The notes: generated by a model not told the origin, from the sequence alone. Shown: positions 11,650 through 23,823, counted from the stretch's first letter. The stretch is 64,000 nt of DNA from Podaxis mareebaensis (GCA_018524725.1 JAEUWP010000630.1:17013-81012); one strand, 5' to 3'. Made by a program: numbers and translations.

Positions 11650-12921
11650 TATACCATATTACGACGTCTTCTCAGAACTTCTGAATGAATGCATCAAACT
11701 TCTCAACACGCGTCGGGAACCCGGAGGGGTTCGATTCCGAAGCAAGCCAATTCAGTACTGCCACTGAAATACAATGGACATGCCCTCATTCCTGTTCAGA
11801 ATTCCGCTTCCATACGACATGTATAGGATTCCGGGGTTGTGAATTTCCGGACAAGAAGTTCCGTGCGACATGGTCCTCATTGAGCGTGTGAACCTTTTCG
11901 CCTCTCAGCTTCCTCGTTGTAGACGACGCTCCCCACAGCGTCACACTCAGTGGTAGTCTGATTTTAGAGGGTGATTGTTGGTATCGTAAGTGGTGATATG
12001 GGGAGATGCGAAAGGAAGGAAAGATAACTAAAAAAAACGACACGAGGGAGAGAGTGGTTGTATATTCACACCTTTGGTCGGCATTTCCTCAGGGATTCCC
12101 ATCCAAAGACATCCGTTTCTCGCCTGACAGACTATTTACAAAGACGGCCAGCTTTCAGGGTAAGCAGTGACGTATTCCTTAGAATTTCCAGGCTGAACGT
12201 CAGCCAACCCTCTCAGGTGGCACCGTTCAATGTCGTGCATTCAATCGTTCATCATACCCCAGGATGTCAGCTCCATACGGCCACCCATATTCACGTAAGC
12301 CTGTCGGCGCTTCGTAGGTTGCGCATTGTCAGACAAGCGAAACAATTGCGCAAAAAAACGAACCCCTATGTTCTATGTACACCTGACACGAACATCTGGG
12401 GTCCGCAGCTTCCACTCCACCAAAACGGGTATTGCCTTTTGGTCCAAATTCCAGGACATTCCAGACGTTCTCCAGAAGCTAGGCCTCAGACCGAAGTGCT
12501 TCGTCTGAAAGGGAGAACGGACGGCAAGGATGTCGTCTTGATGTAGAAGGCTGTCCCAGCTCGGCGTGTGACTAGATGATGCAACGGCGCGTTTACAGAG
12601 AGATCAATATACATCTCCAGCTAGGTAAACGGGCGCTTATATTGCTATAGTGGGCCAGGGCTAATATGTGAGGTCAATTCTTGAGTATACTGTCATAAAA
12701 TTCCTTGAATTGAGTTTATGATAGTTTTCTGGAGTCCTGGCTTGAGGCACCTACAGATCCTCCAGCGATAATCAACTTCCAAGATACCTGCCAAAGTTTG
12801 ACAGCGCATTCCGCATTCACGCATCGTACACACCGAAACGCCTTCCTACCCCCTCTAGGACTTGTTGTTTTTTTCCGGTGCTTGAACTTTCCCGGAGGCA
12901 AATTATGGGTAGCTATCGAAG

Positions 12922-12927
12922 TATAAA
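12922..12927 (+). promoter_or_regulatory. TATA box of mycocypin-like gene 1
   Basis: TATAAA 74 bases before the ATG at 13001, in a 60-base block almost identical to that before the second copy. The conserved block suggests a strong, defined core promoter. Confidence 0.6.
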
Positions 12928-13000
12928 GCTGCTGCAACATCCCTACTACTGCAGTATCAAACGACTCTTGCATCTCCTACCTCACTAACAGCAATCTGAA

Positions 13001-13688
13001 ATGGCTTTGGAGGAAGGCACCTACCGCATCCGCTTTGTCCCCACCTCCGTTCTGCCTCCCTTCGAGGGTGGTCTGTACGCCACTGCCACAGGAGTTGGCG
13101 AACCTATTCTCGCAGAGGCAGAGGGGCCCGATAACGCTCCAGTCGTCAGTGCCACCATTACTCCCTACCTCGAATTCACACTCACTGACATCGATCTAGT
13201 GGGAGGTTCACCGCAATCCCCAGACTGGAAGGTATACCATAACCCAGCCCGGCTTCAAGAACAAGAACCCTTTGTTAGGTCCTGGACCTGTCCTCATGGG
13301 ATGGAGTCTCGCCAATCCTTCCGAGAGCTTCCCCGGCGGGAATATCCTGTTCAAGGTCGACTATGTAGAACTCGATATTCAGCCTGTTGGAGAGGGGAAA
13401 AACGGTATTTATAGGTATGTACTAATCTGACATACCTGGACTCTTCACAAGCTCAGATGATGATCCTATCTTAGTGTCAAGGTTCCCAACCCCCAGGGTG
13501 TCCACAGCCCCGGGCTGAGCGCCGACTTCTATGTGACCGAGCATGATCACACCGTAAGTCCACGTCTACTCATGTAGAAGACCATAAGTCCAACTCATTG
13601 ACTTTCAAATCAGGTTATTAGCCGAGCATTCTGGTCCACTCGTTTCCACCGCCGCCCTCACCCTAACTGGGAATTCATTCCCGCCTAG
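13001..13688 (+). CDS. Mycocypin-like beta-trefoil protease inhibitor, copy 1
   Basis: Exons 13001-13144, 13200-13414, 13475-13553 and 13614-13688 give 170 aa, the size of macrocypins. It opens with LEEGTYRIRFVP and a GGLYATATG strand, then WEVHRNPQTGRYTITQPG after intron 1, and ends RPHPNWEFIPA. This order (EGTYR.R, GG.YAT, AE, W.V.RN..G, final W.F) resembles clitocypin/macrocypin inhibitors of papain-like cysteine proteases and legumain, which act in fruiting-body defence. There is no signal peptide, as expected for this cytosolic family. Introns are 55-60 nt, and intron 1 carries an ideal CACTGAC branch site. The assignment to mycocypins rather than to the I66 serine-protease-inhibitor trefoils is by pattern only. 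Confidence 0.75.
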
Positions 13689-14741
13689 AGGAGATAACCG
13701 GGATATCAAGAAAGTCTGGATATTAGCGAGTACCAGTTTGTACAAGTTAGGTTTTGTTAGCCACAAAGTTGGATGTATGACGAAATGGAATGAAAAGGCG
13801 AATTCTTGTCAGCATTCTGAGACCCTATACATCACAAGAGGCTGGCTTTAGAGAATGAGGATTAAGCCATATTTTAACAGTGCATTGTCATCATCCCAAT
13901 GACTATGCCACCCATCATGCTCTCGGCCAGAAAGTCCCGAGCATAAATGCATGTCGTACTACCCTTGCGAGCCCGTTGCTGATGACATCAGATCCGATAG
14001 ACAACGATGGGATTCTCTAGGCTGTTCCTACGAGTGTCAGGAGCACTCGACTACTTAATGAGGGGGGGGCAAGTGGGGGCATTACATAGTATGATGTGAG
14101 TATGACATGATCAAAGTGCCCGAAAGCTACCCCACTGTAATCAGTAGAGTCCATGAACGTCATCGAGAACTGTAGAGAGGAGGGTTCAGCATTCGTGCGT
14201 TAGTCAATGTTACGATGAGCAAAATGAGACACATATAGTGAGATTCTGACTCAGGCTATGGCTCTGGGAACTCCTGCGAGTTTTCGATGAAGACAGAAAG
14301 GTACCCAGGCCACGTTCCATGGGACCGCAGCTAGAGCCCGATTCTGATGGCGTCTCAAACACATATAATTGTAACATGGTGTTTCATTATGATACTTTCA
14401 TGAAGGATTGCGAATAAAATACGTCCCATCGTTTAGGTTCTCCATACTCGAGAACTGGGCGCGGAATGTGGTACACGCTGCAAGAGACAAGCGGCTCGTG
14501 TGTATTTTCTTGTCCAGGAAGGCAAAATAAGGGAGAAACAGTAAGAGGTTGACTTTATGAACGATGGCGGTGTTATTTGGGTGGAAGGGGTATGGGCATG
14601 AGTGTCCCAAGACCTCATGCGGTGATGTCAAGGAAGGACGTAGTTGGGTCGCCCTGTAGTGCGTGTCGGATCACCTGTGACGAGATTCATGGTAGAGGAG
14701 GGGGAACGGATACTAGATGGGTGGATGAGATTCGAGGGATA

Positions 14742-15539
14742 CAGACGCCTCTCTCTTAACCCATAGCCTTCGGTGGAAGGGCTGAGCTATGGGTTATGAC
14801 AGAGTATGGGTTATCGAAGAGGTCAGTTTTTAGCGCCAAAGAAATTCATTCGAAATAGAAAAAATATTTCCATGCTATATCATGCAAAAAGACTTCTATA
14901 AACGAAAGGATAAGGGTTAACTTGTATACGATACATCTTTTCGGGGGAAACAGTCAAGGATACTTGTGTCTTTTAGGTTTTCCACCTCCTCCAGACAAAG
15001 TTGACGGTTGAATTTTGCCCAAATCTGTTCCATTGACCTTAAGAATGAGTGGTTCGTGGTGGAGTGACACCCGTTTCGAGTGATTCTTCATCTGCGGTTG
15101 TAATTTTTTTATATTTGGATAGTTGGGACCTGGGAGTAGTTTTTTGAGTTGATGATGTCTGGTGTTTAGGAATACGTAGGCCCTTTTTTAATGTCTTAAG
15201 AAGGGTGGTTAGTTTTAGTGGTATGGGATAGGTAGTTGTAAAAAATATTGATGCTTTTTTCTTTTTTTTTTTTTCGGCTGCTAAGTACCATTATTGATGT
15301 ATGAGATTTGCTCTGTCGGGCGTGAAGGTCGCGCCATTGGTCATATTTTGATGTAAATCTATTGTATTATGTCATGGGCGCTATGGGTTTTTGGCCCGAA
15401 CGACCTATGGGTTATGGGGTATGTAAAGCTATGGGTTATGGGCGTGGAACCCCCGCGTACCAACTCGGTGGAAGGAAAAATCTATGGGTTATTGGAGAGT
15501 ATGGGTTATTAGAGATATGGGTTAAGAGAGAGGTGACTG
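14742..15539. mobile_element. Non-autonomous TIR element (MITE-like), TA target duplication
   Basis: 798 bp bounded by imperfect terminal inverted repeats of 24 bases with two mismatches. Both ends share CCTCTCTCTTAACCCATA; the left end starts CAGAC and the right end closes GTGACTG. TA dinucleotides flank both sides (14740-14741 and 15540-15541). CAG...CTG ends with a TA duplication fit the Tc1/mariner-pogo superfamily. The interior has no transposase frame. It carries at least five further direct copies of TATGGGTTAT near both ends (for example 14788, 14805, 15430, 15483, 15499), which look like subterminal transposase-binding repeats. It lies in the short gap between the two mycocypin segments. 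Confidence 0.75.
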
Positions 15540-16864
15540 TAGCGCGAAGATGCGAGAATTTCGATGTATAAGCCATATTACGCCGTCTCCTGAAAACATT
15601 TGATGAATACGTCAAACTTCTCAACACGCGTCGGGAACCTGGAGGGGTTCAATTCCGGAGCAAGTCAATTCAGTACCGCTACTGAGATCTTTACAACTCA
15701 TATTGTCCATGCCCTCATTCCCCTCCAGAACTCTGCTTCCACATGACATGTATAGGATTCCGGGGTTGTGAATTTCCGGACAAGAATTCCGCGTGACGTA
15801 GTCCTCATTGAGCGTGTGAATCATTCGCCTCTCAGTTCCCTCATTGACAGTTGTAGACAACGGTCCCCACACGTCACGCTCAGTGATAGTCTTGTTTAGA
15901 GGGCGATCGCTGGTATCGTAGGCAGTGATATGGGGAGATGCAAAAGGAAGGGAAGAAAATCAAAAACGACACGAGGGAGAGAGAGGTTGTATATTCACAC
16001 CTTTTGTAGACATTTCCTCAGGGATTCTGGTCTAAAGACATCCATTTCTCACCTGACGGACTACTTACAAAGACCGTCAACTTCCAGGATAAGCAGTGAT
16101 ATATTCCTTAGGATTTCCAGGTTGAACGTCAGCCGGCCTGTTTCAAGTGGCACCGTTCAATGCCTCGTATTCAATCATTCATTATACCCCAAAATGTCAG
16201 CCCCATACGGCCACCAATCGTCACGTAAGCCTGTCGGCGTTTTGTAGATTGCGTATTGTCAGACAAGTGAAGCAATTGCACAAAGAGATGAACCCCTGTA
16301 TTCTGTGTACACCTGACTCGGACATCCGGAGTCCGCAGCTTACACACCACCAAAGTGGGTGTTGCCTTTTGATCCCAATTCCAAAACATTCCAGATGTTC
16401 TCCAAGAGCTAGGCCTCAGGACAAGGATTCGTCTGAAAGGAAAAATGAACGACAGGGATGTCATCTTGGTGTAGACGGTTGTCCCAGCTCATGAGTCATG
16501 TGGCTAGATGATGCAATAGCACGTTTGCGGAGAGATCAATATACATCTCCAACTGGGTAAACGGGCGTTCATGTTCAATGCTATAACAGGCCAGGGCTAA
16601 CACTTGAGGTCTATTCTTGAGGATACTTTCATAAAATTCCTTAAATTGAATTTACGGTGATGGTTTTCCGGAGTCCTGGCTTGAGGCACCTACAGATCCG
16701 CCAGCGATAATCAACTTCCAAGATACCTGCCAGAATCTGACAGTGCATTCCGCATGAACGTGTCGTACATACCGAAACGCCTTCCTAGCCCCTGTAGGAC
16801 TTCTTGTTGTTTTTTTTCCGGTGCTTGAACTTTCCCGGAGACAAAATATGGGTAGCCATCGAAG

Positions 16865-16870
16865 TATAAA
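16865..16870 (+). promoter_or_regulatory. TATA box of mycocypin-like gene 2
   Basis: TATAAA 79 bases before the ATG at 16944, with the same neighbouring sequence as the first copy, including the GCTGCTGCAACxTCCCTACTACTG stretch that follows it. Confidence 0.6.
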
Positions 16871-16943
16871 GCTGCTGCAACGTCCCTACTACTGCAGTAT
16901 CAAACGACTCTTGCATCTTCTACCTCACTAACAGCAATTCGAA

Positions 16944-17658
16944 ATGACTTTGAAGGAAGGCACTTACCGCATCCGCTTTGTCCCCATCTCCGTTCAGCCC
17001 CCCTTCTTGGGTGGTTTGTATGCCACTGCTACAGATATTGGCGAACCCCTTCTCGCAGAGCCAGAGGATCCCAATAATGCTACCGTCGTCTGCGTCACAT
17101 ACTTTCTAATTCGAATTCACACTTACTGACGTCGATCTAGTGGGAGGTCCACCGCAATGCCGAGACCGGCAGGTATACCATAACCCAACCCGGCTTCCAG
17201 ATCAAGGCCAAAAACATTGTGTTGGGTCCTGGCCCTGTCCTCATGGGATGGAGCCTTTCCAATCCTTCCAAGAGTTTCCCGGGCGGGAATATCTTGTTCA
17301 GGGTCGACTACACGGAATTCGACATTCAGCCTGTCGGAGAGGGGGAAAATGTGATATATAGGTATGTACTACATATACACATGCCCGGACGTGGAGCCCT
17401 TGGCTTCAAAAGTTCAGACACTGATGTTATCCTAGTATCAGGGTCCCCAACCCGGAGGGTGTCCACAATATTGGGCTGGACTGCGAGTTCTATGTGACTG
17501 AGCGCGACCACGTCGTAAGTCCATGTCTGCTCATATAAAAGACCACAAGCCTAACTCGTTGACTTTTGAATCAGCTTGTCAGTCAAGCGTTTTGGTCTAA
17601 TCGTTTCCAACGCCGCCCTCACCCTCACTGGGAATTCATTCCTGTCGAGAGGAACTAA
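16944..17658 (+). CDS. Mycocypin-like beta-trefoil protease inhibitor, copy 2
   Basis: Exons 16944-17087, 17141-17361, 17436-17514 and 17575-17658 give 175 aa, with the same intron phases as copy 1. Motifs EGTYRIRFVP, GGLYATATD, WEVHRNAETGRYTITQPG and RPHPHWEFIP are kept, and the frame is open throughout, so the gene looks functional. Differences are a two-residue-longer middle (FQIKAKNIVLG), several charge changes in surface positions and a C-terminal VERN extension. The donor of intron 1 is GTCTGC instead of the GTCAGT in copy 1, which is weaker and might lower correct splicing. Inferred role is inhibition of cysteine proteases in defence, as for copy 1. Confidence 0.72.
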
Positions 17659-18445
17659 ACGATGGACATCAAGAAAGTCTGAGTATCAGCGAGAGCGAAT
17701 ATCTGTACAAGTTAAATTTTGTTAGCTCAAAGTTGGGTGCATGACGACGAAATGGAATAAAGAGGCGAACTTTTGCCAGACTTCTGAAGCTCCATGCATC
17801 GCAAGAAACTTGCCTTAGAGAACCAGGTTAAGGTATAATTGAACTGCACATTGCTACCTTCCCCGTGACCATGCCACCCATCTGCTCTTGGCCAGAACCA
17901 AGTCCCGAGGCCCTAACGCACGTTGTAATTGCCCACGAGAAGCCGTTGCTGACAACATCAGATCTGATAGATAACGATGGGAGTGTCTAGGCCGCCCTAC
18001 AGGCGCAGGGAACACTCAGTTGATGAGAGCATGATGTGATCGAGACACCCGAAAGCCACCTCAGGGTAATCTATAGATGGTCCATGAATGTTGGAACTGT
18101 CGGCACCTAGATAGTGTTGCGATCAGCGAAATGAGCCTTCTGCCCAAATTCTGCAGTAAGATTCTGACTCAATCTATAGCAGGATGAAAAGTGACCAGAA
18201 GGACGCTTCAAATAATGTTCAGGGTGCCGGTAGTAGGGCTGCGCTTGACAACATGTCAAGGCCTGGGACATCCTGTAGGTTTTCGAGGCAGACAAAACGT
18301 CAGTATCGGGCGCCAACGTCATGTCCTTCGCCGGGACAAATCTAGAATCCGATACTGACGGTGTGTCGAACACAAACGATATTTCGTTGAATGATTGGAA
18401 ACGGAGTACGTCTCATCATTTGCGTCTCTCGATGTTCGAGAGCAC

Positions 18446-19653
18446 AGAACCACTTTAGCGTTTTCCCTCCTTCATTATACTTTCACAACCCTCCCATCCC
18501 AGATCCATTCAGGCTTTGCACCAGTGATGTCGAAGTACGCAGTAAAGCAACTCTAGCACGTTCCTTTCCGACCTCACTGTCTGAGGAATTGGGCACTTTC
18601 AGCCCAACCCTCTTTCGCTCAACCATATTTGAAATATGAGGCGTAACACATAGCCCGTACTGTCTGTCCTCCCGAACGAAACTTGGACGCAAGCTTAACA
18701 TTGAACATTGATTGATACATGCTCACCGCATCTTAGTAACAAGCCTGTAGTGATATACTTCATTATATCAATAATGGTTCTTCACAGCTCTTATTTGTTC
18801 GAGGATCAACACCTGTCCGCCTCAACTGACTTATCTGTGCTCAGCCCTCAGTGCTTTACGTTCCGATGCCACTGCCGCTGAATCGAGTATGAGCCCCGTT
18901 CACTTGTCTGAGCCACCGAAAGCACCAATCAAGCTGGTTATCTGCTTCTACATATACTTCCTAGGGATATGTGGGGACAAGCCTGATACTTAAGCTGCAA
19001 TTGTCTCAGCACCTGTACAGTGCAGATTTGTGTGAGTGTCATAAACTGAAGCAGCCAGAGAATCTAGAACTTCTATTACTTGCTGAACCTAAGCTTGCTC
19101 GTGGCATCCGCATGGTACCAGATGGTACCAAACGCCCTGATAGGCCTTCGTCGACCGATCATGATCGAGGTAGGCCACGTTTCTGTAATTCCGGTTCCCT
19201 TCGCGTTTATCATTTGACCACTTTGTCCGATCACTCAGCCGAGAATGCACTAATGACATCACTCCAGTACCTCAGGCGCAGCCATACGCATAAAAACGAC
19301 GATATATTGAAAAAGATGTGTGATGGTTAGGGTATACGCATCGGTGGTATCTAAGGAGAAGTAAACGATGTACAAGGAGCTACTCTACAATGTGGCAATA
19401 AGCAAAAGCAGGAACCCAAAGACGGGCAGAACGAAGAGACTAAGTAGTAGAGGTGTGGAAAGGCACACGATGGGGGCATATGAGGTAAGATAATAAGTTG
19501 GTGATACAGCCGAGAAGTATGTGATATGATGGATAATGATAAACCGTCCATGGCGCGATATAGAGGAGAGATGATAGACAACCAACGGCGTGAAGTTGTG
19601 AAATAATTACAGAGAAAATATGTCGCGTGAAACGGATGGAGGATGAGACGCGC
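18446..19653. other. Intergenic, no gene recognised
   Basis: Holds several short frames (18391-18639 +, 18971-19330 +, 19351-19581 -), none with a recognisable motif. The right part is likely the 3' flank of the DUF6699 gene. Confidence 0.4.
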
Positions 19654-20325
19654 TCACTGTTTGAGCCTCAGCCTCCAAACATTAGGTCTCTCCGTTTTTG
19701 AGAGACCTTTAAAGCGATGGGCTCCAGTAAGGAAATCCACTCGCTTGACACCCTTTGCCTTCTCCTGCTCCATGAGCAGTGGGTTAGAGACGTGGCGCTC
19801 GAAACGGTTGTAGTATGCCCGGGCAACCTCTTTCTGCTTCTCTGGGGTTTCCCTGTCATATTCTACTTGTGAGACAGGAAGCCTGAGAGCTCTGTAGAGC
19901 CCGTAGAGGACGTCGGAGATAGTGACGTAGGATTTGGACGACGCAGAGATGACTATCTCCCATGGGAGATGGCGGGATACGAGCGTGATTGAGGGCTCGG
20001 GGGGGTCTGTGGCCGGGTCATTGCGGATCCTCTGTAAATGGAGGTTGTCACGCATAGCTGGGTTGGCGACAGGGTCGAGTGACACATCGAAGTTGAACGG
20101 TGGGATGTCTAATGCACCATGGATGTTCGATGAAATACTCAGAGCGAGTCCATTTGGAGAGATGGAGAATGAAGATGTGGAAGAAGGCGAGTGTACATGA
20201 GCAAGGGGTTGATGTAGCTGTTGAGGCGTGCGAGGTCCAGGGCTGGAGAGTGTGGAAGACGTTGAAACAGGGGATGGGTAGCCATCTAAAGCGAACCGAA
20301 CCCTTCTGTTGGGATCTCTGGTCAT
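19654..20325 (-). CDS. DUF6699 domain protein
   Basis: 223 aa from ATG at 20325, chosen because it opens with the typical TRDPNRRVRFALDG start; the frame stays open to 20463 but without an ATG. The first ~110 residues are Ser/Pro-rich and disordered. The C-terminal ~110 residues carry the DUF6699 pattern: HLPWEIVISASSKSYVTISD, VLYGLYRALRLPV, a Tyr-rich helix, then GVKRVDFLTGAHRFKGLS and a terminal WRLRL. DUF6699 is a small domain expanded in basidiomycetes with no known biochemical role. The gene stands alone between long gene-poor stretches. Confidence 0.8.
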   Translation of the reverse strand: MTRDPNRRVRFALDGYPSPVSTSSTLSSPGPRTPQQLHQPLAHVHSPSSTSSFSISPNGLALSISSNIHGALDIPPFNFDVSLDPVANPAMRDNLHLQRIRNDPATDPPEPSITLVSRHLPWEIVISASSKSYVTISDVLYGLYRALRLPVSQVEYDRETPEKQKEVARAYYNRFERHVSNPLLMEQEKAKGVKRVDFLTGAHRFKGLSKTERPNVWRLRLKQ

Positions 20326-23300
20326 TGCGGTAAGGGCTGCGTGTAATATGTCTGTAGGGGTTGAAAAGTGAATGGGAGACTGGTCCACAGCATAGCGAGG
20401 CTTATAAGTGCAGAGGAGATAATGACAAGATCTGGGAGATCGCAGTCGTTGACTCACAGACACTCATCTGAGATAAGATCAGGGTCGCCCAGTCCAAAAC
20501 CGGTGCCGACCCCACGTCATTCTCACACCTCCGCACTGCTTAATTGCTGTTAAACCCCTCCTCCCCTGGCTTGTGAGCCTCGAGGCAATGCATCTACACG
20601 TCGTACTATGACCTCTCTGTCCGCCCGTATTCATGACGACTTGGACATCCTTACGCCAAGCGTACGTACCCTCGCCTTTCTCCGGCCCACTGAAACATGG
20701 GCTACTTCCCCCATCATAGTTGCCGCCCCGCAGCCTGCTGTACATATACTGGGGAATATCTGACATGTCATGCCACGTACTCTACCGAGGCCGACAAATA
20801 ATGATAGGAGACATAACAACGATCCGCAGGACCAGTCTTTACCCATAGACACAGCCACGTCACGCATTTGTCTGGAGTTGTCACTCAGAACCAGTGCTAG
20901 AATTTTTCTCCCAGCGTCTACTGGGCGCCCATTCACTTCGCTTCTCCTGAATGCCATCCGCTCCTGTCTCTTGATCCACGGGCGCTACGAAGGACTGTGC
21001 TCGTTATGTAATTGATCCTATAAACCGAGGCGGTGTCCAAGCAGAGTGGAGACTCGACAAAGCAATTTGGCAACTACAATTTTCATGTGCTCAAGAGAAC
21101 CGTGGACAGCATCTTCTCCGCTATGTGCGCAAATGTCTAACCAATCCGCAGGTAGCATGTAGATGACCACGAATGATTACTCTTTCACCAAGCGCCCGAG
21201 TTCCCACCTCGGCTGGTTGCTGGATCCATCCGTAGCTTATCTATCGTCAGCAGTGGCAATACAATGTGGATTAGCTCAAAAATTCTGCTTTTTATCCTCC
21301 ACAACGGCTTAGGTCTACTGTTGGATTGAAAGTAGACAAAAGTTTCTTTGCCGAACCATGCCATCTTAACGGTGTGGTCACATGTAGAATATGGTTGCAA
21401 GATACTATCTTCCTGGCCTCTGGCTCATAGAGGCCTCGAATTGTTGGTGGCGCTATCCCCGCAACTCTACAGCGGTGTCTTCCTTGCATTGCTGAGGTAA
21501 GATACTCATGATCTCGGACGTCCCTACCAATTTTGGTACGTATAGAAGCAAGTATTGGAATATCACAAAAGTTTATGAGCATTTAGTCCGGCACACAGCA
21601 CCGTAACCTCTTCTAATAGTAAGTGGTTCCCTGTACGGCCTCAAGTTGCCATTTCTCCGAAGTTTGTCTGACAATGTGCACAGGTCTTCTATACGCTGTC
21701 CCAGGACGCAGCCCTACCGCTGAGTTTGCTTGATAGCCCTCTTTTTTCATCTCGCACCCTTCCGGCCGCTCGCCTTGCCGCGGCCATTCACCCGCGGCTG
21801 CAACACGCGATCCAGCGGTCATTCTCAGCAGTTCTTAGCAACACCCCGGCCTTATTCAGTTATGCCTGAAATCCGGAGGTTGCACTGTGATTGAGGAAGC
21901 ACGACACGGTGCTGCGGGACAGATAGGGGCTACGGAGATCAACAGAAACTACGGAGATCAAGAAAAAGCTTTTTTCTTACCGTGAGCAAAGCAACCTCGA
22001 ACAATGTTACTCAGCGAGTGAATTCTCCAATACACTGGTTTCATTGGCCCAGACAAAGCGAACTCGCTTGGACTCTTCGGTATGCGTGAGTACTGATGAA
22101 CAACAACCGAAGCACCTGCCAAGTGTTGATTATTCTTGGGATTGACACCAGCATCGGTTTACTCGGTTTCTATAAGTGTGGCTGTTATGATAAGTGGGGA
22201 TGCTCCTCATCACTCCAGGTCGCTTTTAAGGCTATCAGAACACTGATATCGAAACCCAGTCTAACCATAAGTCATGAACGCAGCAAAGTGGCACATGGGC
22301 GCTGCACTGTGCACAGGATGGCTTTGCCATTGCTCCTTGCCCAAGTTATTCTCGTTCAGCAGAACAACAATACAGAGGGGCCAGGTAAAGAGACCCACTA
22401 GTATTCCCTTTTACACGGTCGAAATTGGAAAAGGACTTAAAACCTCAAAGCTTCATTTCCCCATACAGCGTTTCCTGTACACGGAGGCTTCCAATACAAG
22501 ATCCATGGTGACATTGCTGCAAACGCTAGCGCAGCGGACACCACTATTCTAGTCACCTGAATCACACGAAACGATATCTTTCAAGAAGTGACCTTGCAAG
22601 TTAATTCAAGTACGTAACAAACCTGCGCCCACAACGAACATACAACGTCGCCGTGAATTGGATTGAGCATGTGGTCAACCGGTACAGAAGGGAAGGATTA
22701 TAGTAGCTCCAGCCGGCAACCCGGCCGGAAGTATCCTGAAGAAGGCCTCTCAGCCATATCCTCAATCAACTCGAGTCATCGCCATTCAGTTAGATGTCAT
22801 GAGACTCTTCACCACAAACTTGGGAATAGGAACAGTCAGAATTTAACGAGTCTATTTTTTACTGGCGATGGCATGTATGGGGTCCTTTTCAGTTTGAGGG
22901 TACTGACATCTAACTATTGATTTTACTCTCAGGCGCTTGAACAAGGAGAGGCCCGACGGAAGCGGATGAGCGACATTGGTGTCCAAATAGGAAGGCTGAC
23001 AGACAGGGGCTTACTCGGAAGCTCATTAGAGACATCCAATACTTCAAGAAGATTGATGCGTAAACCTTGTTTGACTGCTGGGTGTAGCTGCATTTATTAG
23101 CATGAAAGATAAAACCGAGTGTATGAGCTTGCAGCTGAAGAAGTCCTGTTACCTATCCATGCTGGACTTGATTCTTTACCAAGGAATTTTTTTCCCGGAT
23201 ATCAATATCTCTGGACTATGACCATCGATAAAACTTCTGACACCAGGTATCTTTCCTACATAAACCTCTTGTAGGTAACCCTGGAAGGCGAATGATTTGA

Positions 23301-23823
23301 GAGCGGTATATATTGCGGGCCGGCCCTTACTTCCGTTACGCTCCCCAAAACGGGTAAACATGGGAACAGTCATTACCATTCTTAAACACAACGTCAGTCA
23401 GATGTATCCTTGGAACTACTACAGTCGCGGACAAGCAAAGCCGACAAACTTGACTGTCTAAGGAACGGCTCGTTGAATTCCTCTCAAGCTCCGCGGATGA
23501 ACTCAGAATGATTTTAGACGTCGAAAAACACATCTTCCTTAATTTTCTCATGGTTTTTTGGTTCCGGCCATAAATTTTGGTCAAATTTTTGCAAAGATAG
23601 CACCAGAATTCAATGAATCTAAGATACAATAGCATCTGAATGCATCATAGCCTGCCGAGAAACGGCACGGTGACCCTTCTGCTTCTGAACCGCCCATGCC
23701 GCTGCCTTCCCTGTCAGGCCAACCCTGTAGGCACTCATGAATCGCCAGGATCGATTCACAAACCGGCGGATAACATCAACCGGACATGAATCGAATGCCT
23801 CGATGGCTGCTTTCTTGGCTTTA
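20326..23823. other. Gene-poor stretch
   Basis: About 3.5 kb in which every open frame is short and lacks motifs or plausible splice continuation. Frames at 21292-21582 (-), 22096-22401 (+) and 22274-22552 (+) were read and rejected. Two places (around 23560 and 24345) share a short CCGGCCATAA(A)TTTT motif that may belong to old repeats. I cannot name a mobile element here. Confidence 0.4.

Larger units (their letters stand above)
11650..14455. repeat. Segmental tandem duplication, copy 1
   Basis: About 2.8 kb that reappears at 15570-18445 with an offset of about 3.92-3.94 kb. Similarity begins near CCATATTACG and runs through roughly 1.3 kb of upstream DNA, the whole mycocypin-like gene and about 750 bases beyond it. 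Matching landmarks include CACGCGTCGGGAACC (11706 and 15624 areas), the TATA region, and the TCAGATCxGATAGAxAACGATGG stretch downstream of each gene. Coding and flanking parts have diverged by substitutions and small indels, so the duplication is not recent. Confidence 0.85.
15570..18445. repeat. Segmental tandem duplication, copy 2
   Basis: Second copy of the segment at 11650-14455. It begins about 30 bases after the right end of the TIR element and ends near the CTCATCATTTGCGTCTCTCGA stretch, which matches the CCCATCGTTTAGGTTCTCCATA stretch of copy 1. Both copies keep an upstream block of about 900 bases (15600-16490) with readable but frame-broken similarity on the minus strand. Confidence 0.85.

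Noticed and set aside
11720..11745. Perfect tRNA box-B-like GGTTCGATTCC in the duplicated segment
   Set aside because: No A box at a suitable distance and no acceptor or anticodon stem can be drawn; the second copy has GGTTCAATTCC but also no tRNA fold.
14742..15539. Idea that TATGGGTTAT repeats are telomere-like or a CRISPR-like array
   Set aside because: Spacing is irregular, copies lie in both terminal parts of a TIR-bounded element, and the genome is fungal; subterminal transposon repeats explain them better.
15362..15571. 69-aa plus frame inside the TIR element
   Set aside because: It is made of the TATGGGTTAT repeat and is not a transposase.
22096..22552. Two overlapping plus frames with cysteines, considered as a small secreted protein
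   Set aside because: No signal peptide and no regular cysteine spacing; the frames overlap each other.
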